A DNA stretch of 64,000 nt from Macrothele yani (taxonomy: Eukaryota > Arthropoda > Arachnida > Araneae > Macrothelidae): NCBI GenBank assembly GCA_039090855.1, contig CM077007.1:16479515-16543514 (forward strand), in the 5' to 3' direction. Below are positions 11,143 through 22,183 of this stretch, piece by piece (the first letter of the stretch is position 1; each line of letters starts with the position of its first letter). The notes beneath the pieces were generated by a model. The model saw only the letters and a list, made by a program, of their open reading frames with translations, was not told the origin of the DNA and did not search any database. The translations under genes and the position numbers were made by a program.

Positions 11143-12479
11143 AATAATATGCCCTTGTGAGAATTTTGTGTGATGTATTTACATGAAAAGTGTGGAGGCA
11201 TCAGAAGGAACACAAATCATTCAATTTACAGGTGTCCAGATCGATGGCTACCCCCACCCCCATACATTCTTTCAAACACTTATGACTTTTCTAACACATT
11301 GTTCTTATTGTGTGAAAGATTGTACTTGTCTTTTTGTGTCCCATATCATTCTTTTTAATAACCCAGTAAGTTCATGGCATATTTTTGCCAACTACATCTG
11401 TTGTTGCAGCTACAGACCCACAAAACCTTAAAAAATGAGTGAATATTTATCATTTTGTTACATAAACCGAAAATGGATTTGATATTGTTGCATTAATGTT
11501 AGATTCAGGGGAAACTATTTCATTGGTTTTAATGTCAGCTTCGAGAAAAAAATTATTAATATTTTTACATAAATGTTTTGTTAGTTTTCATATTATTTCG
11601 TAATTTTTTTAAATATTTCGTTATTTTTAATGTTAGTTTTGAGGAAAAATGATTTGATATTGTTGCATTCATGCTAGTTTCGGGAAAAATGTATGTTGTT
11701 TTTGATGGTGTAAGTTAAAAAAAAACTAAGAAATGATTTGCAACGGTAACTATGTTCATAATCGACAGACTCCTAAAATGAAAATTGATCGTTATTTATT
11801 CTTGACTAAACACACAACTAAAACGCTAATGTAAGTTGACTGATATATAATAAACATAGAATGAATGAGTTATTAATCAACAACAAACTTTGCTTTCTAT
11901 TTAGTCTGTTTTAAACAGTCTTACCATAAATTTAAAATCCCTTTGGCACTTCACACAAAAACAGTTTATTCCAGCGAGTATCCTTTTAGGTCATCATAAT
12001 ACATGTACTCTTTTAGAGCACTTTTTGTAAGAACAACAAAATCAGCGTGTTCACACACATCGAAGTGACGTCATCTCATCTGTCCAGGGTCGTGATCCCA
12101 TAATTCTTTGCAACGAACCGCTGGCTGGCTGTTCGACATCCACGCAACTTAAACTCGGAAACGTAAACTTGCAGCAGGTGTTCGACGAAAAGAAAAGAAG
12201 CGAGCAAAGAACGCTAACATCCAACAGTTCTTAATGTTAGTTTCGGGGGAAAATATTTCGTAATGTTATGTCATGGAATGGATTGCGTTAACTGTGGGCC
12301 ACCTGTTCCTAGTAACGCCGTCTAGCAAGCTTTTTCTAATTCAGTTTTATTTCATCTCCTGAAATACTTATCCTTCATATCATTATGCTATAATCTACAG
12401 AAGAGTCTAAAGTGTCTTCATTATCACTTTCCTGCTTTATAAAAAATACAAGCTTCTTACCATTTTAAGTGCAAAGGTG
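11143..12479. other. AT-rich non-coding stretch
   Basis: Contains loosely repeated phrases (gttagtttcggggaaa..., gatttgatattgttgcatt) at 11470-11700 and again near 12240, suggesting an old degenerate repeat. No coding signal or named element recognised. Confidence 0.4.
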
Positions 12480-13880
12480 GCGTTATTTGGGCCTGGTACC
12501 TTTCCTTTAATCCTCAACGTTTACAAGCTCTTTTTTCAGAATACTCGCCATTTCACCTAATATACTTGACCCAGCGTATAACCCAGCTCCATGAATGCGC
12601 AGTAGGCCATCCTTGGACAGGGACTTCAAAACCACGTCTGCAATTTTCATGCATTCCCAATCGGTCTTAAAACGCCGACTTCACAATTGTTTCCCTAATT
12701 GTGGGAGTAACCAGAAGTCTCATGGAGAGAAATCTGTGCTGTACCTGGCATGAGGGGTAAGCTGAATATATTTTTCTGCATAAAAGTTGCTCAACCATGA
12801 GTACCCGTGTAATCAAATGAAAGTATACGCAACGCAGACTCTAGTGTTCCGTCACGATATTCTGGGTGCTTCAGCAGGAGATGTCTGGTACATCCCATAG
12901 CTATCTAATTGTTTTTGTTAGTTTTTTTTTTGATTGGAGGTTTAACGACCACCGTGAGCAACTCAATGGGCTATGAGCAGTCGCCCGTCCTTAATTTAGA
13001 GTCACTGGTTCCAGGGAAGGGAGAGAGTCAGTGCCGTAAGACAAACACAACATCCATGCCTCACCGGGATTTGAACCCGGACCCCGTTCGGACGAATGAT
13101 CACAGGCCATCGCTTAGACCACTGCGCCACCGGGGCGGCTATCTAATTGTGATTCGACAGTCAGCTCTAATCATTGCACGTGCAATGATCAACGAGGACC
13201 GCCGCCATGCTTAGAGCCGCTGTATGTAGGCAGACATCATCGTGGAGTAAAAGAACAGTTTCTGACATTTCTCTCCTTTTGTTGCAAATTTCAGGTTTCA
13301 GCTTGTCTTTAAGCATTACTGAATAAGTTAAACAGGTAACAGTTTGTCGGGTGTTCTTGGAAATGTTCCAAAATAGGTCTAAGCGTGTCCCAAAATCAAG
13401 ATGAACAAGATAGATTTTTTGAGAGAAGATACGTTTCAACACTTTTGCTGCGGATGAAGGGTATTTCAACTTCATACTCTGTCTCTTACGTTCAGGGTCA
13501 AAATGGTACTCTCGGGGTCTTGTTTCTAACGATATTCCTTTCACGTAAACCAGAATCTTTTTCATAACGCTGCAAAAACTTAATGGACATTTTCATAAGC
13601 TGTTTGTTTTGATTGGTCAGCTGTTTTGGGGCCCATCTGACTCTTACTTTCCGGCATCCTACGTCTTCATGTACCATTGCGAAGGCAGAACCATAACTTA
13701 TATGTAACATGAGACACAGCAGATATAGTTATCTGTTGGTCTTCTTGAATTAGAAAGTTCATACAATCAACGTGGTTTTGAGCTTGTGAAGTTGACGGAT
13801 GCCCTGAGCGAGCTTCGTCAGTCGCACTTTTTCGGATGAATTTAAATCTTTCTGCTTATTCGCAAAATTTTCTGTGGCCC
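12480..13880 (-). pseudogene. Decayed mariner-like element with a SINE in it
   Basis: On the minus strand, from high to low coordinates: a DNA-binding part with TDEARSGHPSTSQ (about 13820); FAMVHEDVGCRKVRVRWAPK and QLTNQNKQL (about 13700-13590); FDPERKRQSMKLKYPSSAAK (about 13480); NKRREMSETVLLLHDDVC (about 13290), which holds the second catalytic D; and WVIRWVKYIR then NGEYSEK (about 12560), the C-terminal end. Many frameshifts. The third catalytic block is unreadable. The copy is split by a SINE at 12913-13138. Element ends not found. Confidence 0.75.
12913..13138 (-). mobile_element. SINE S1 (minus), inside the mariner remnant
   Basis: A complete S1 copy read on the minus strand: T-rich tail at 12913-12931, body, and tRNA-like head at about 13050-13138. 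A perfect 12-bp duplication, ctatctaattgt, lies at 12901-12912 and 13139-13150. Confidence 0.93.
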
Positions 13881-14259
13881 ATACATTTATTTTCATGCAG
13901 TGTTACCATTCATCTGGCTTGATCGCATTCCGTCCAAAGAAACTTATCATGACACGTTCAACAGCGGTGAAATCAGAAAAACAGCTTTTTTAAGTTTGCA
14001 CACTCATTGCCGGAGCCAGACTAGCGCTGCGCGATGCAAGTGCCACCTTGTCAAATTGCCATTATGATGTTTAAACGTTCATCGGCTGCTGTCGATTGAG
14101 GTATCACTTTAATTCACGAATGGTCTTTACTTTTTAATTTACCCCCGTGTGTCCGGGAAGCTCAAAAGTCAGTTAAAGTTTCAAGACTTTATAACCAAAG
14201 AACAAATGCGTGTATAACAGTGCAGTTTGCACAAAAGAGCATCAACTAGTAACGGGATT

Positions 14260-15300
14260 TTGTTACAGACACTCTTGCTAATGAGTTTCTGTAACCATTA
14301 ACAGCCAAACTGTTTCGTGTTTAAAGAGCAATAGTCCCCACGGCTATGACTGCGTACACAAAGCATGGCAAGATTTCATCGGCGAAGAAGAATACTGGGC
14401 AAAAACCGAGACTGGATGAGAGAGACTGTCTAATACTAAAAAGGATTGAGTCCAAACAACACAGAACTACTGCAGCAAAAGTGACAGCAGAACTCAATAT
14501 CCACCTGGAATACCCTGTTTCCACAAAAACAGTCCACAGAGAACTTCACAAAGTGAAAATCCATGGAAGATCTACAACTGTTACACTTTTAATACCAGAA
14601 ACCAAGGCTACAACGAGAAAAAGATAGTGCCATGAGAATAAAATCTGACTGGAGACGTGTGATACGGTCAAATGAATCCTCATTTACATTATTTCCAACA
14701 GTAGGCCGGGTTTATGTATGGGGAACCCCCCCCCCCAAGGAAGCATAAAATTCGGAATGTCTGGTTCCAACTGTCAAACATGAGGGTGGATCTGAGATGA
14801 TCTGGACAGTCATATGTTGGTATTCGGCTGGCCCCATCATTACTCTACATGATCGAGTTACTGCCAGCAAATACTTGGGCATTCTAGATGATCAGATGTA
14901 TTCAATGGTCCAAATGTTGTTTCCCAACAATGAAGCCATTTTCCCAAATGCTGCTGCTCCCATACACACAACCAGAACACTTCAGTCTTGCTTTGAGAAC
15001 CAAGGTAAACTTCAACATCTGCCTTCGCCAGCTCAATCACATGACTTGAATACAATGGAACCGCTGTGGCAGTTTTGGAAAGAAGAATGAGAAGCAGTTT
15101 CTCTCCTCCAACAGCTTTGAAGTAATTGGCTGTTGTTCTGATTCACAAAGGTACAAATTTCCCCTGGAGACCTCAAAAACTGTATGAATCTATTTCAAGA
15201 AGGTTGGCAACTATTAAAAGCAAATGGTAGACCAGCCACTTATTAATAAAGATACGTTGCTTATTTTCCAGATGTTGACATTATTTTTGTCCAACTCTTA
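14260..15300 (+). pseudogene. Tc1-like transposon remnant
   Basis: The plus strand encodes pieces of the same Tc1 lineage as the 47.1-kb copy: MTAYTKHGKISSAKKNTG, the AAKVTAELNIHLEYPV linker, SFTLFPTVGRVYVWG (first catalytic region, written SNESSF instead of SDESSF), KHEGGSEMIW, and HDLNTMEPLWQFW for the C-terminal block. A cytosine run (about 14726-14736) coincides with a frameshift. The right inverted end is recognisable at about 15264-15300 (ttattttt then gtccaactc). The left end was not found. Loss of the first D and frameshifts make it non-functional. Confidence 0.82.
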
Positions 15301-15309
15301 TATTCATAG

Positions 15310-15440
15310 GTTATCTCTCTCTCTCTCTTATCCTTCCGCTTTGAAGTAGGGAAGGTCCCCTGCATCTCGCTCATGTGATTCTCTCTCTTATCCTTTCGCT
15401 TTGAGGTAAGAAAGGTTCCTTCTATCTCGCTCATGGGATT
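15310..15440. repeat. Tandem duplication of a ~70-bp CT-rich unit
   Basis: Two adjacent units, each consisting of ctctctct, ttatccttyc, gctttga, ggt-rich and ctatctcgctcatg segments. The minus-strand reading frame over it (MSEMQGTFPTSKRKDKRE repeated) is a by-product of the duplication. Confidence 0.75.
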
Positions 15441-15454
15441 TTGATGCATGTAAA

Positions 15455-16450
15455 ATGGCGTTTGAAGTCTAGCTTGCCAGATTCCTCACCTGATTTCAAG
15501 AGACTACTGCGAAATGTCTTCTAATACAACAATGGTCATAACTTCCGAAATTCGTTTCTTTCATGTACTTGGCTAGCCTCTGCTCACATGCGATGTTCCA
15601 AGCAGCTATTCCATTCAGAATTTTAACGATCGGCATATCTCAGAAAGAAAATGCGTATCATTCGTCTGACTATTGTCCCTGATAGTTTTTCTGTTTCCAT
15701 GTGGCGTAACGTATTTAGTTCAAGTGGCTTCTGTGAAAGTGACATCATAGAAATGGATTTCATAGAAATAGTGTTTTATTTATGGGCGTCAACGTGTGGA
15801 ACTTATACTATCCTTCTTTGTCACGCAGAATGCACAGAAAGCGGCTTTATCTGAATATGATTCATTAAAAGCTACTCTTAGTTTTGAGTTTCGAGGAAAA
15901 GAAACTTTTTTCCATATCATTAATAACAGTATTTTGTTGTTGCTTTTCATTCGTTTATCATTGTATCTATTATAGGCTGCGAAAGCGAAAATCTATTTTT
16001 GTGTTGCTCTGGCTCCTGCTTTTCCCTAACGACCGGCTGCTTCATGATTTAATTAACAGTTGTAAGTCCGCACAGAAACATATTTAATCATTAATAGGAA
16101 CTTATAATTATCTATATATGTATCGATATAGATATAAGTATTTATTATAGCGCACATGGAGGTGTGAATTGCTGCACAATTATCACGGTGCAGCCTCAAA
16201 AAACTAAAGCCATCAAGAAAGCACAGTATTACAGAAAAGTAAAACTACCTCAAGACGAAGAGCACATTGATATTCCCTGGCATTCCCAAATGTACACAAA
16301 AAAGCATATCAAATTTGCAGTTTCTTTACCTCTCACAATGCGAATAAACGGAATTCGCAGCCCATGGACATTGCGATAAAACGGTCACCGCAATAAGAGC
16401 AGTCAAATATATACACATACAAGTAAGACGATGGTCTGTTCTGTTTTATT
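15455..16450. other. AT-rich non-coding stretch
   Basis: No element, tRNA-like or coding signal recognised. A tata/cgatata-rich low-complexity patch lies at about 16112-16150. Confidence 0.4.
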
Positions 16451-16451
16451 T

Positions 16452-16540
16452 TAGGGATTTGATGACCCGTTATGAGCATCTAAGGCACTGAAAAAACACC
16501 CGTACCTGTCTTACAGCAATTGGTTCCAGGGTAGGAAGAG
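16452..16540 (-). mobile_element. Old SINE S1 3' fragment
   Basis: Aligns at low identity with the minus-strand S1 body: a gggatttgatgacc segment where S1 has ggtttaacgacc, then ...gagcatctaa..., acccgtacc..., and ggttccaggg. It runs directly into the minisatellite that follows. Confidence 0.5.
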
Positions 16541-17140
16541 AATGACCACAGCCTTACCCAAATGGAGAGAATAACCACAGCCCCACCCAAAGGGCGATAA
16601 TGACCACAGCCTCACCCAAAGAGAGAGAATGACCACAGCCTCACCCAAATGGAGAAAATGACCAGTCTCACTCAAAGGAAGATAATGAACACAGTCTCCC
16701 CCAAAACGAGAGAATGATTACAGCCTCACTCAAAGGAAGATAATGACCACAGCCTTACCCAAAGGGAAATAATGACCACAGTCTCACCCAAAGGGAGCGA
16801 ATGACCACAGTCTCACCCAATGGGAGAAAATGAACACAGCCTCACCCAATGGGATATAATGAACACAGCCTCATATAAAGGGATATAAGGACCACAGCTT
16901 CACCCAAAATGAGAGAATGACAACAGCCTCACCCAAAGGGAGAGATTGATCACAACGTCACCCAAAAAGGAGAGACTAACCATAGCCTCAGCCAAATGGA
17001 GAAAATAACCACAGCCTCATCCAACGGAGCTAATGATCACAGCCTCACCGAAAGGAATAAAATGACCACAGCCTCACCTAAAGTGGGAGAATGACTACAA
17101 CCTGACTCCGAAGGCAGAGAATGACCTCAGCCTGACCATC
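16530..17140. repeat. 29-bp minisatellite
   Basis: About twenty tandem units of a degenerate ~29-bp sequence, atgaccacagcctcaccc followed by aaagggagaga. Variation is mostly single substitutions plus 1-2 bp indels. The first unit continues from the degraded SINE body in the preceding feature, which has a similar ggttccaggg..ggagaga..cca order. Confidence 0.92.
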
Positions 17141-17399
17141 TGGCACGATTTCCCAGAGCACATTGCACTCAAAACTCCAGCAAAGAAGGTCATACTATGC
17201 ATGACCTTCCTCCGTTTTACCCCTGGCTGTGCTTCCTTGCGTGGCATCAAAGTACTTTGTCCTACGTCTCGTTCTCAGTGGTGGAATAACAAAAAAATAT
17301 CCACTTTTCACCAACAGTAAAGATATTATTCTAAAGCCTATCGTCCTGGGAATTTGATTGCAATCCGCAACAGAGAGAGATACGTTTCTTCTGCTGGGG

Positions 17400-17930
17400 T
17401 GTCAATTCATGAGGGACCGTTTGATGGCGCTAGGAAGAGAAAACAAGCTGACGCAGGTGAAATATGATGGATTGGGAAGACCCCACATCGGCTGCCAATT
17501 GTCGTTCATTCTTGCAGCTTTGAGCAGGGTGTCAGTTTTTGCAGTCGTTGGGCGTCCTGACGTCAACTTGTCTTCAAGAATGCTGTCCCCAGCATTGAAA
17601 CGGAGCCATTGTTGTGCAGTCCTGCTGTTCACTGTTCCAAACTTTTATTTTGTTTGACTAGAGGTTTAACGACTAACGTGAGGAACTCAATGGGCTATAA
17701 ACAGTCGCCCGTCCCTAATTTAGGGCCACTGGTTCCAGTGAAGGGTGAGAGCCAGTGCCGTAAGACAAACACAACATCCATGCTTCACCGGGCTTCGAAC
17801 CCGGACCCATCTCGGACGAATGATCAGAGACCATCGCTTAGACCACTGCGACACTGGAGCGGCTTCTTCACTTTGAACAGAACAAATTTTTCTCGCTACT
17901 GTTGTTCCGTTTGACAATTTTTTTCCAATA
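17400..17930 (-). pseudogene. Mariner-like N-terminal fragment split by a SINE
   Basis: The minus strand at 17632-17402 encodes MNSRTAQQWLRFNAGDSILE then DKLTSGRPTTAKTDTL, the helix-turn-helix and GRP region of a mariner transposase. Upstream codons (ARKICSVQSE) lie on the other side of a SINE, at about 17910-17866. The catalytic domain is absent. Confidence 0.75.
17646..17864 (-). mobile_element. SINE S1 (minus), in mariner fragment
   Basis: A diverged S1 copy: body near 17660-17780, tRNA-like head near 17790-17864 with the B-box region intact except for ggcttcgaacc. No long poly-T tail. The target duplication is uncertain; a short acttt is present on both sides. Confidence 0.85.
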
Positions 17931-18407
17931 ATGGCGTAGGAGCATCCGAACAGTACTTTTACCTACTACATTTCGTACGGAGCTACAGCGCCTCGTTTAC
18001 CCATGCGCTGCATTTCCGTGTCAAACTTACGTCATCAGCTTCGTATGCTCCACCTCATCGCGGCACCCATTTGACTCTGAAGCGCGTTTCTTACAGAAAT
18101 GGAAGCCCAACATTATCTAAAACTCAAAACGATAAGAACTTTTAACTCACCCTGGTATGCCAAGTATCTCGCTTGTTTTCCTAGTTGCTAGTCTCTCTCC
18201 AAGAATAGTGTTCATTTTTATCATTGTCCTATACATCTCTGTCACGAATCAAGATTGTATTCCTCATTTTTATGTAAGTCTACGTAGAATCAGGACTGAT
18301 TTCTTAACTGTCTCTATGCAGAATCAGAACTGATTTCTAGCATCCCTACAATCCACAGCGGACGACACGAAGTCTACAAGCAGCTACACACATCCCCGTA
18401 TCGACAC

Positions 18408-19250
18408 GGTCTGGGTGTAACTAGTCTGCAAGGATGAATTCATAACGAATTCGGTCCATAGTGTCTTCCATAGGTATGAGTGAGTGGACCCAGGGAATGA
18501 CACGAAAACATGCCCCATACCATAACGCTGCTCCCATCAGCTTGTGTTCTTTCAGCAATGGTTGAAGTGTGTTTTTTCTCCGATGTTTCTCGCCTTGTAA
18601 GCCAACGTCCATCCTTTCGATGAAGCAGGAAACGTGACTCATCGAAGAAGGCAATCTTTGCCAATCAGCGGAGATCCAATTCCGATACTTCCGTGCAAAT
18701 GTAAGCTTTTTCTGCCGATGCACCTTCTGTAGTATAGGCGCAGTGACCATCTGTCTACATCGGAGCCCCATGCGCAGCAGAGTTCGCTGAACTGTCGTTT
18801 TAGGCACACTTCCGGTAGCCCCCTGGTTCATTCGGCCAGTGAATTGCTCCACTGTAGTGTGTCGATCGGCCCTCACGCACCTTCTCAGCCGACGTTCACC
18901 TCTCACATCAATGGCACATGGTGCTCCACAGTTTTCATGTCGTTTATGTGCAATGGTGATATTTCTCCAATCACGATACACTTTAACCACAGCAGCACAC
19001 GAACAGTTCACAAAATACGCCGTTTCAGAAATAATGCCATCTTGGCCCGAAAGCCAATAATCATCCCTTTTCGCAAATCTGATAAATCTCTCTTTTTATC
19101 TATGACAGCAATGAGTGATATGTTTTCAGAATTCTTACAGAACACCTTATATACCCTCCAAGCCAGCTCACGACACACGCCTTCTTTCATTGGCTACGCG
19201 CTATAGACGTCAAAAGTAGGAAGTGGTCACAATAATGTGACTCGACTGTT
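18408..19250 (-). mobile_element. Tc1-like transposon, 3' (C-terminal) part missing
   Basis: The start end at 19250 is next to TA and has the terminus ..CAGTCGAGTCACATTATTGT shared with the 24.26-kb copy. The minus-strand transposase shows KRDLSDLRKGMIIGFRAK (N-terminal), VVKVYRDWRN, CGAPCAIDVRGERRLRRCV, TTVQRTLLRMGL and, after a frameshift, IAFFDESRFLLHRKDGRW (first catalytic D) and MVWGMFSCHSLGPLTH. Homology to Tc1 stops at about 18415, before the second and third catalytic residues. Confidence 0.88.
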
Positions 19251-20187
19251 TATGATAACGGATGACCTGTCGGTAACATTTGTCAAATAATTGCATACTT
19301 CCATCCATACTTTCTTCTCAGAAACAGAATAACAATTAGTAGCATTAAAGTAGTTGAACTACAGGCATTGCATAATTATATTTCATTTAATTCAGAAAAC
19401 AACATTTATGAATGCATACTTTAGTTATGCATTCAAAAATCTACTATCGTTTCGCTGGAAACTATGGTCCAGCTTCATCAGGACAGCGCGTTGTCATTTC
19501 TGGCTTATGACGATGTTACCAGTTTCACATGTCAAACGTCTCGTGCTGTGATCGGTTTTGTTTAGTGCTTTCCATGCACTCGATAAGTATGGAGATGAAG
19601 ATTAATAATTTTACTAAGTTATTACGGTTTTTATAAATGTGAAAGGCTTCTAAAAGGTCTAGGTCAAATATTGATTTAGGTCTGTCTAACAGTTTTGCGT
19701 CATCAAACAGGAATTGGTGGTTATTTTCCCAACAGTGCTGTGTGCTATGGAAGATTTTTTCAAGCTCTCACTTTTTAATACGTGATTGGTGTTATTTTCA
19801 TATGAATATAAGTGACCTCCGTGCCTGACCTATGCATGATAGACCACACTGACACTGGAAACAATAGATTCCCCAAGAGTTTATGTCAGGAATTGGGTCC
19901 TATTTCGTAAAGTAAAACATCTTAGATTTTCACTCTCTTGTGATTTTCACTCAAAAAGGAGTGAAACTTTGAAATTTGATGACCTAAGGATTTTTTATAT
20001 TTTGAAAAAAATTTCAGGGATGAATGGAAGAACTGCCAAATTTCGTTACGAATTTGGAGAGATCGGGGTAAAGGTGGATTTATGTTGAGGTTTAACAAAT
20101 GTTTTAATAGCCGAGTCCACCAATGATAGTTTGAAGTCCCTGTTGATGGCAACATGTCTTAAGTAATCTAGTTCCTTCTGGAAATCC

Positions 20188-20300
20188 TCCTTTGTAGAGC
20201 AGATGTTTAAGGCTCGGTACTTAAACTCGGTACTTAAACATCAGCCTTAAACATCTGTTCTACAAGATCCTCCTTTGTAGAACAGATGTTTAAGGCTCGG
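20188..20300. repeat. Local direct and inverted duplication
   Basis: The phrase cctcctttgtaga-cagatg then tttaaggctcggtac occurs twice, at about 20188-20221 and 20270-20303. An inverted copy lies between them at about 20232-20266. This looks like a template-switching or repair scar within the Penelope element. Confidence 0.75.
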
Positions 20301-20867
20301 TACACATACGTATGTACAAAAGGCACTGGCTTTGTGTTGGATGGAATGATTTGATTTTGCATGAGACAGTAAACTAACAACAAATGGCTTGCGATAAACA
20401 GTGGTGATGAATAAATCTTCGCACCGCGTACCTAGTACGTCTAGAAAAGGAAGAGAACCATCTTGCTCCAATTCATAAGTAAACTGAATATTTGGGTCCA
20501 ATGTGTTGATCTTTGGTAACAGTTCAAGAAATTTCGGAATTTCACCTTCCGAGAGAATGAAAATGTCATCTACGTATCTTAGACAAAGGCTGAAGGAGAT
20601 CATGTTGATAAGTCTGTTTTAAAGTGTGCCATATACATTTTGCAAATAATTGGAGATCCTTCTTTTGCTAGACAACAAATTTGTCTGAAAAATTGGCCTT
20701 GGTAAACAAAACAGCTTTGAGAAAGGCATGTAGCGACCAAAATTAGGAGTTCTACTTCAGGTCCGGCGAAATGGTGTACTAACAGATATCTTTTCACACA
20801 ATTCATTGCTTCTTCTACTGGAATGTTGGAGAACATGAAAACGATATCTAGTGATATTAATGTCTTG

Positions 20868-21029
20868 TGTGACGTACCTGCCAGCAGAACGCACACGACA
20901 TAAAGGCAGATAGCAGTCAGAACGAACTTCCGCGTAGCTCAATTGGTAGAGTGACTTATTCCGGAATGAGGGGACCCGGGTTCGAGCCCCTGCGTGGACA
21001 AAAATGACGGAGAAATTTACTCCGTTATA
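20868..21029 (+). repeat. 5' LTR of TRIM family A
   Basis: 162 bp, TGTGACG...CGTTATA. Compared with the 3' LTR (21298-21460) there are roughly a dozen substitutions, several in the tRNA-like part, so the insertion is not brand new. It is also similar along its whole length to the solo LTR at 25569-25730. Confidence 0.85.
20928..20999 (+). other. tRNA-like pol III unit within the 5' LTR
   Basis: A clear A box (TAGCTCAATTGG) and B box (GGTTCGAGCCC) with normal spacing. The acceptor ends pair (ccgcg with cgtgg plus neighbours). The anticodon arm is an almost perfect palindrome around ttccggaa, giving an 8-base loop, which is not normal for tRNA. It is therefore more likely an internal promoter or tRNA mimic than a decoding tRNA. 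Confidence 0.75.
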
Positions 21030-21030
21030 A

Positions 21031-21042
21031 TAGCGCCCGAAC
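21031..21042 (+). promoter_or_regulatory. Primer-binding site of TRIM A
   Basis: TAGCGCCCGAAC, starting 1-2 bases after the 5' LTR. It matches the tRNA-Lys-type primer site at 11 of 12 positions. Position and sequence together are strong evidence for tRNA-primed reverse transcription. Confidence 0.8.
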
Positions 21043-21279
21043 TTTCCGGATGACCCGGCCGTTCAAAATCTCGCAATAGTGTGATGTTCTTCCCACACCG
21101 CGATATAGGAAAACTAAGAGAATCCGTTCTCCAGCGCTTCGAAAAATAAATGTGTGTGACGTTGCATTACACACACCAGATTGACTGGAAGTTCCCAAGT
21201 GCACGTTCTATAGCGGATGGCTGCCCGCAACGATTCATGGTCACGGCTGACCCGTGGGCCATGCCCCCGGCCCTCTTTC

Positions 21280-21297
21280 GAGGGAGGGGGGGGGAGA
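21280..21297 (+). promoter_or_regulatory. Polypurine tract of TRIM A
   Basis: Eighteen consecutive purines (gagggaggggg ending ggaga), directly adjacent to the first base of the 3' LTR. This is the position required for plus-strand priming. Confidence 0.8.
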
Positions 21298-21460
21298 TGT
21301 GACGTACCTGCCAGCAGAACGCACACGACATAAAGGCAGATGGCAGTCAGAACGAACGTAGGCGTAGCTCAGTTGGTAGAGCGACTTGTTCCGGAATAAG
21401 TGGACTCGGGTTCGATCCCCGGCGTGGACCAAAAATGACGGAGAAATTTACTTCGTTATA
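21298..21460 (+). repeat. 3' LTR of TRIM family A
   Basis: 163 bp, same ends as the 5' LTR. The tRNA-like unit lies at 21358-21429 with A box TAGCTCAGTTGG and B box GGTTCGATCCC. The anticodon arm here reads acttgttccggaataagt. Confidence 0.85.
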
Positions 21461-21964
21461 CTTGTTTCTCGGGAAGTACAGCTTTAGGTGATTCACAAAT
21501 TGTATACAGTTTTTGATAGAACTTTTATCTGAAGATAATGGATAACTTCGGGGATATTAATTTCGTTAGTTGGTAAGATGCAGTAACAATATTATCAATA
21601 ATAGGTTGAATTGGAATGTCTGTTTTGCGAGTTTTGGGAAGAGAGTATAGACGAGCTGGTTAAGCATAAGATGGTATAAGTTTTTTTCTTCATATTGGAG
21701 TAGAGTCACTTTTCATTTTTTCATAACGACCTTCAATGAGAAGTTTATTAGCTGAATGATCGTACTGTTTTCTGTCCAAAACAACGATAATTCCACCTTT
21801 TTCAGACGAAGTGATTAAGAGGTCTTTGTTTGACTTTAAATCTCTAAGAGTCCGTTTTTCTTCTTTGTTCAAGTTTGGCTTAGGCGGTTGATCGGTGCTA
21901 GTCATAATGGCTTTACTGATGCAATATCTAATATTTTCCTTTTCATCTAAATTTAGGTTATTTG

Positions 21965-22183
21965 TGATGATTGATTTTTTTTATTGGAGGTTGAACGACC
22001 ACAGTGAGCAACTCAATGCAGCAGTCGCCCGTCCCTAATTTAGGGTAGCTGGTTCCAGGGAAGGGTGAGAGCCAGTGCCTTAAGACAAATACAACATCCA
22101 CGCCTCACCGGTACTCGAACCCGGACCCCTTTCTGACGAATGATCAGAAACCATCGCTTAGACCACTGCGCCACTGGGGCGGC
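21965..22183 (-). mobile_element. SINE S1 (minus), in the Penelope element
   Basis: S1 copy with a short T tail (about 21968-21980), body, and tRNA-like head ending ...ccactggggcggc at 22183. It carries a small deletion (gggctataa region) and diverged B-box flanks. Penelope coding homology continues on both sides. The exact target duplication is unclear. Confidence 0.88.

Larger units (their letters stand above)
20868..21460 (+). mobile_element. TRIM (LTR miniature) with tRNA-like sequences in its LTRs, family A
   Basis: A 593-bp element between 4-bp target duplications cttg (20864-20867 and 21461-21464). Two direct terminal repeats of 162-163 bp start TGTGACGTACCTG and end CGTTATA. Directly after the first comes TAGCGCCCGAAC, one base away from the tRNA-Lys primer-binding 12-mer TGGCGCCCGAAC. 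Directly before the second is an 18-base all-purine tract. These are the four hallmarks of an LTR retrotransposon, but the internal part is only 268 bp and non-coding. It therefore depends on another element's proteins. Each LTR contains a tRNA-like unit of about 72 nt. Inserted in the Penelope element between codons of the RT region. Confidence 0.85.

Noticed and set aside
12480..12680. Conserved unknown protein on the minus strand (open frame ending ELVNVED)
   Set aside because: A neighbouring frame gives the normal mariner C-terminus (RWVKYIR, NGEYSEK), so the open frame is a chance shadow.
20868..21460. Dimeric SINE instead of LTR element
   Set aside because: No A tail. It has the primer-binding site, polypurine tract, 4-bp duplication and a solo copy elsewhere, all of which fit an LTR element better.
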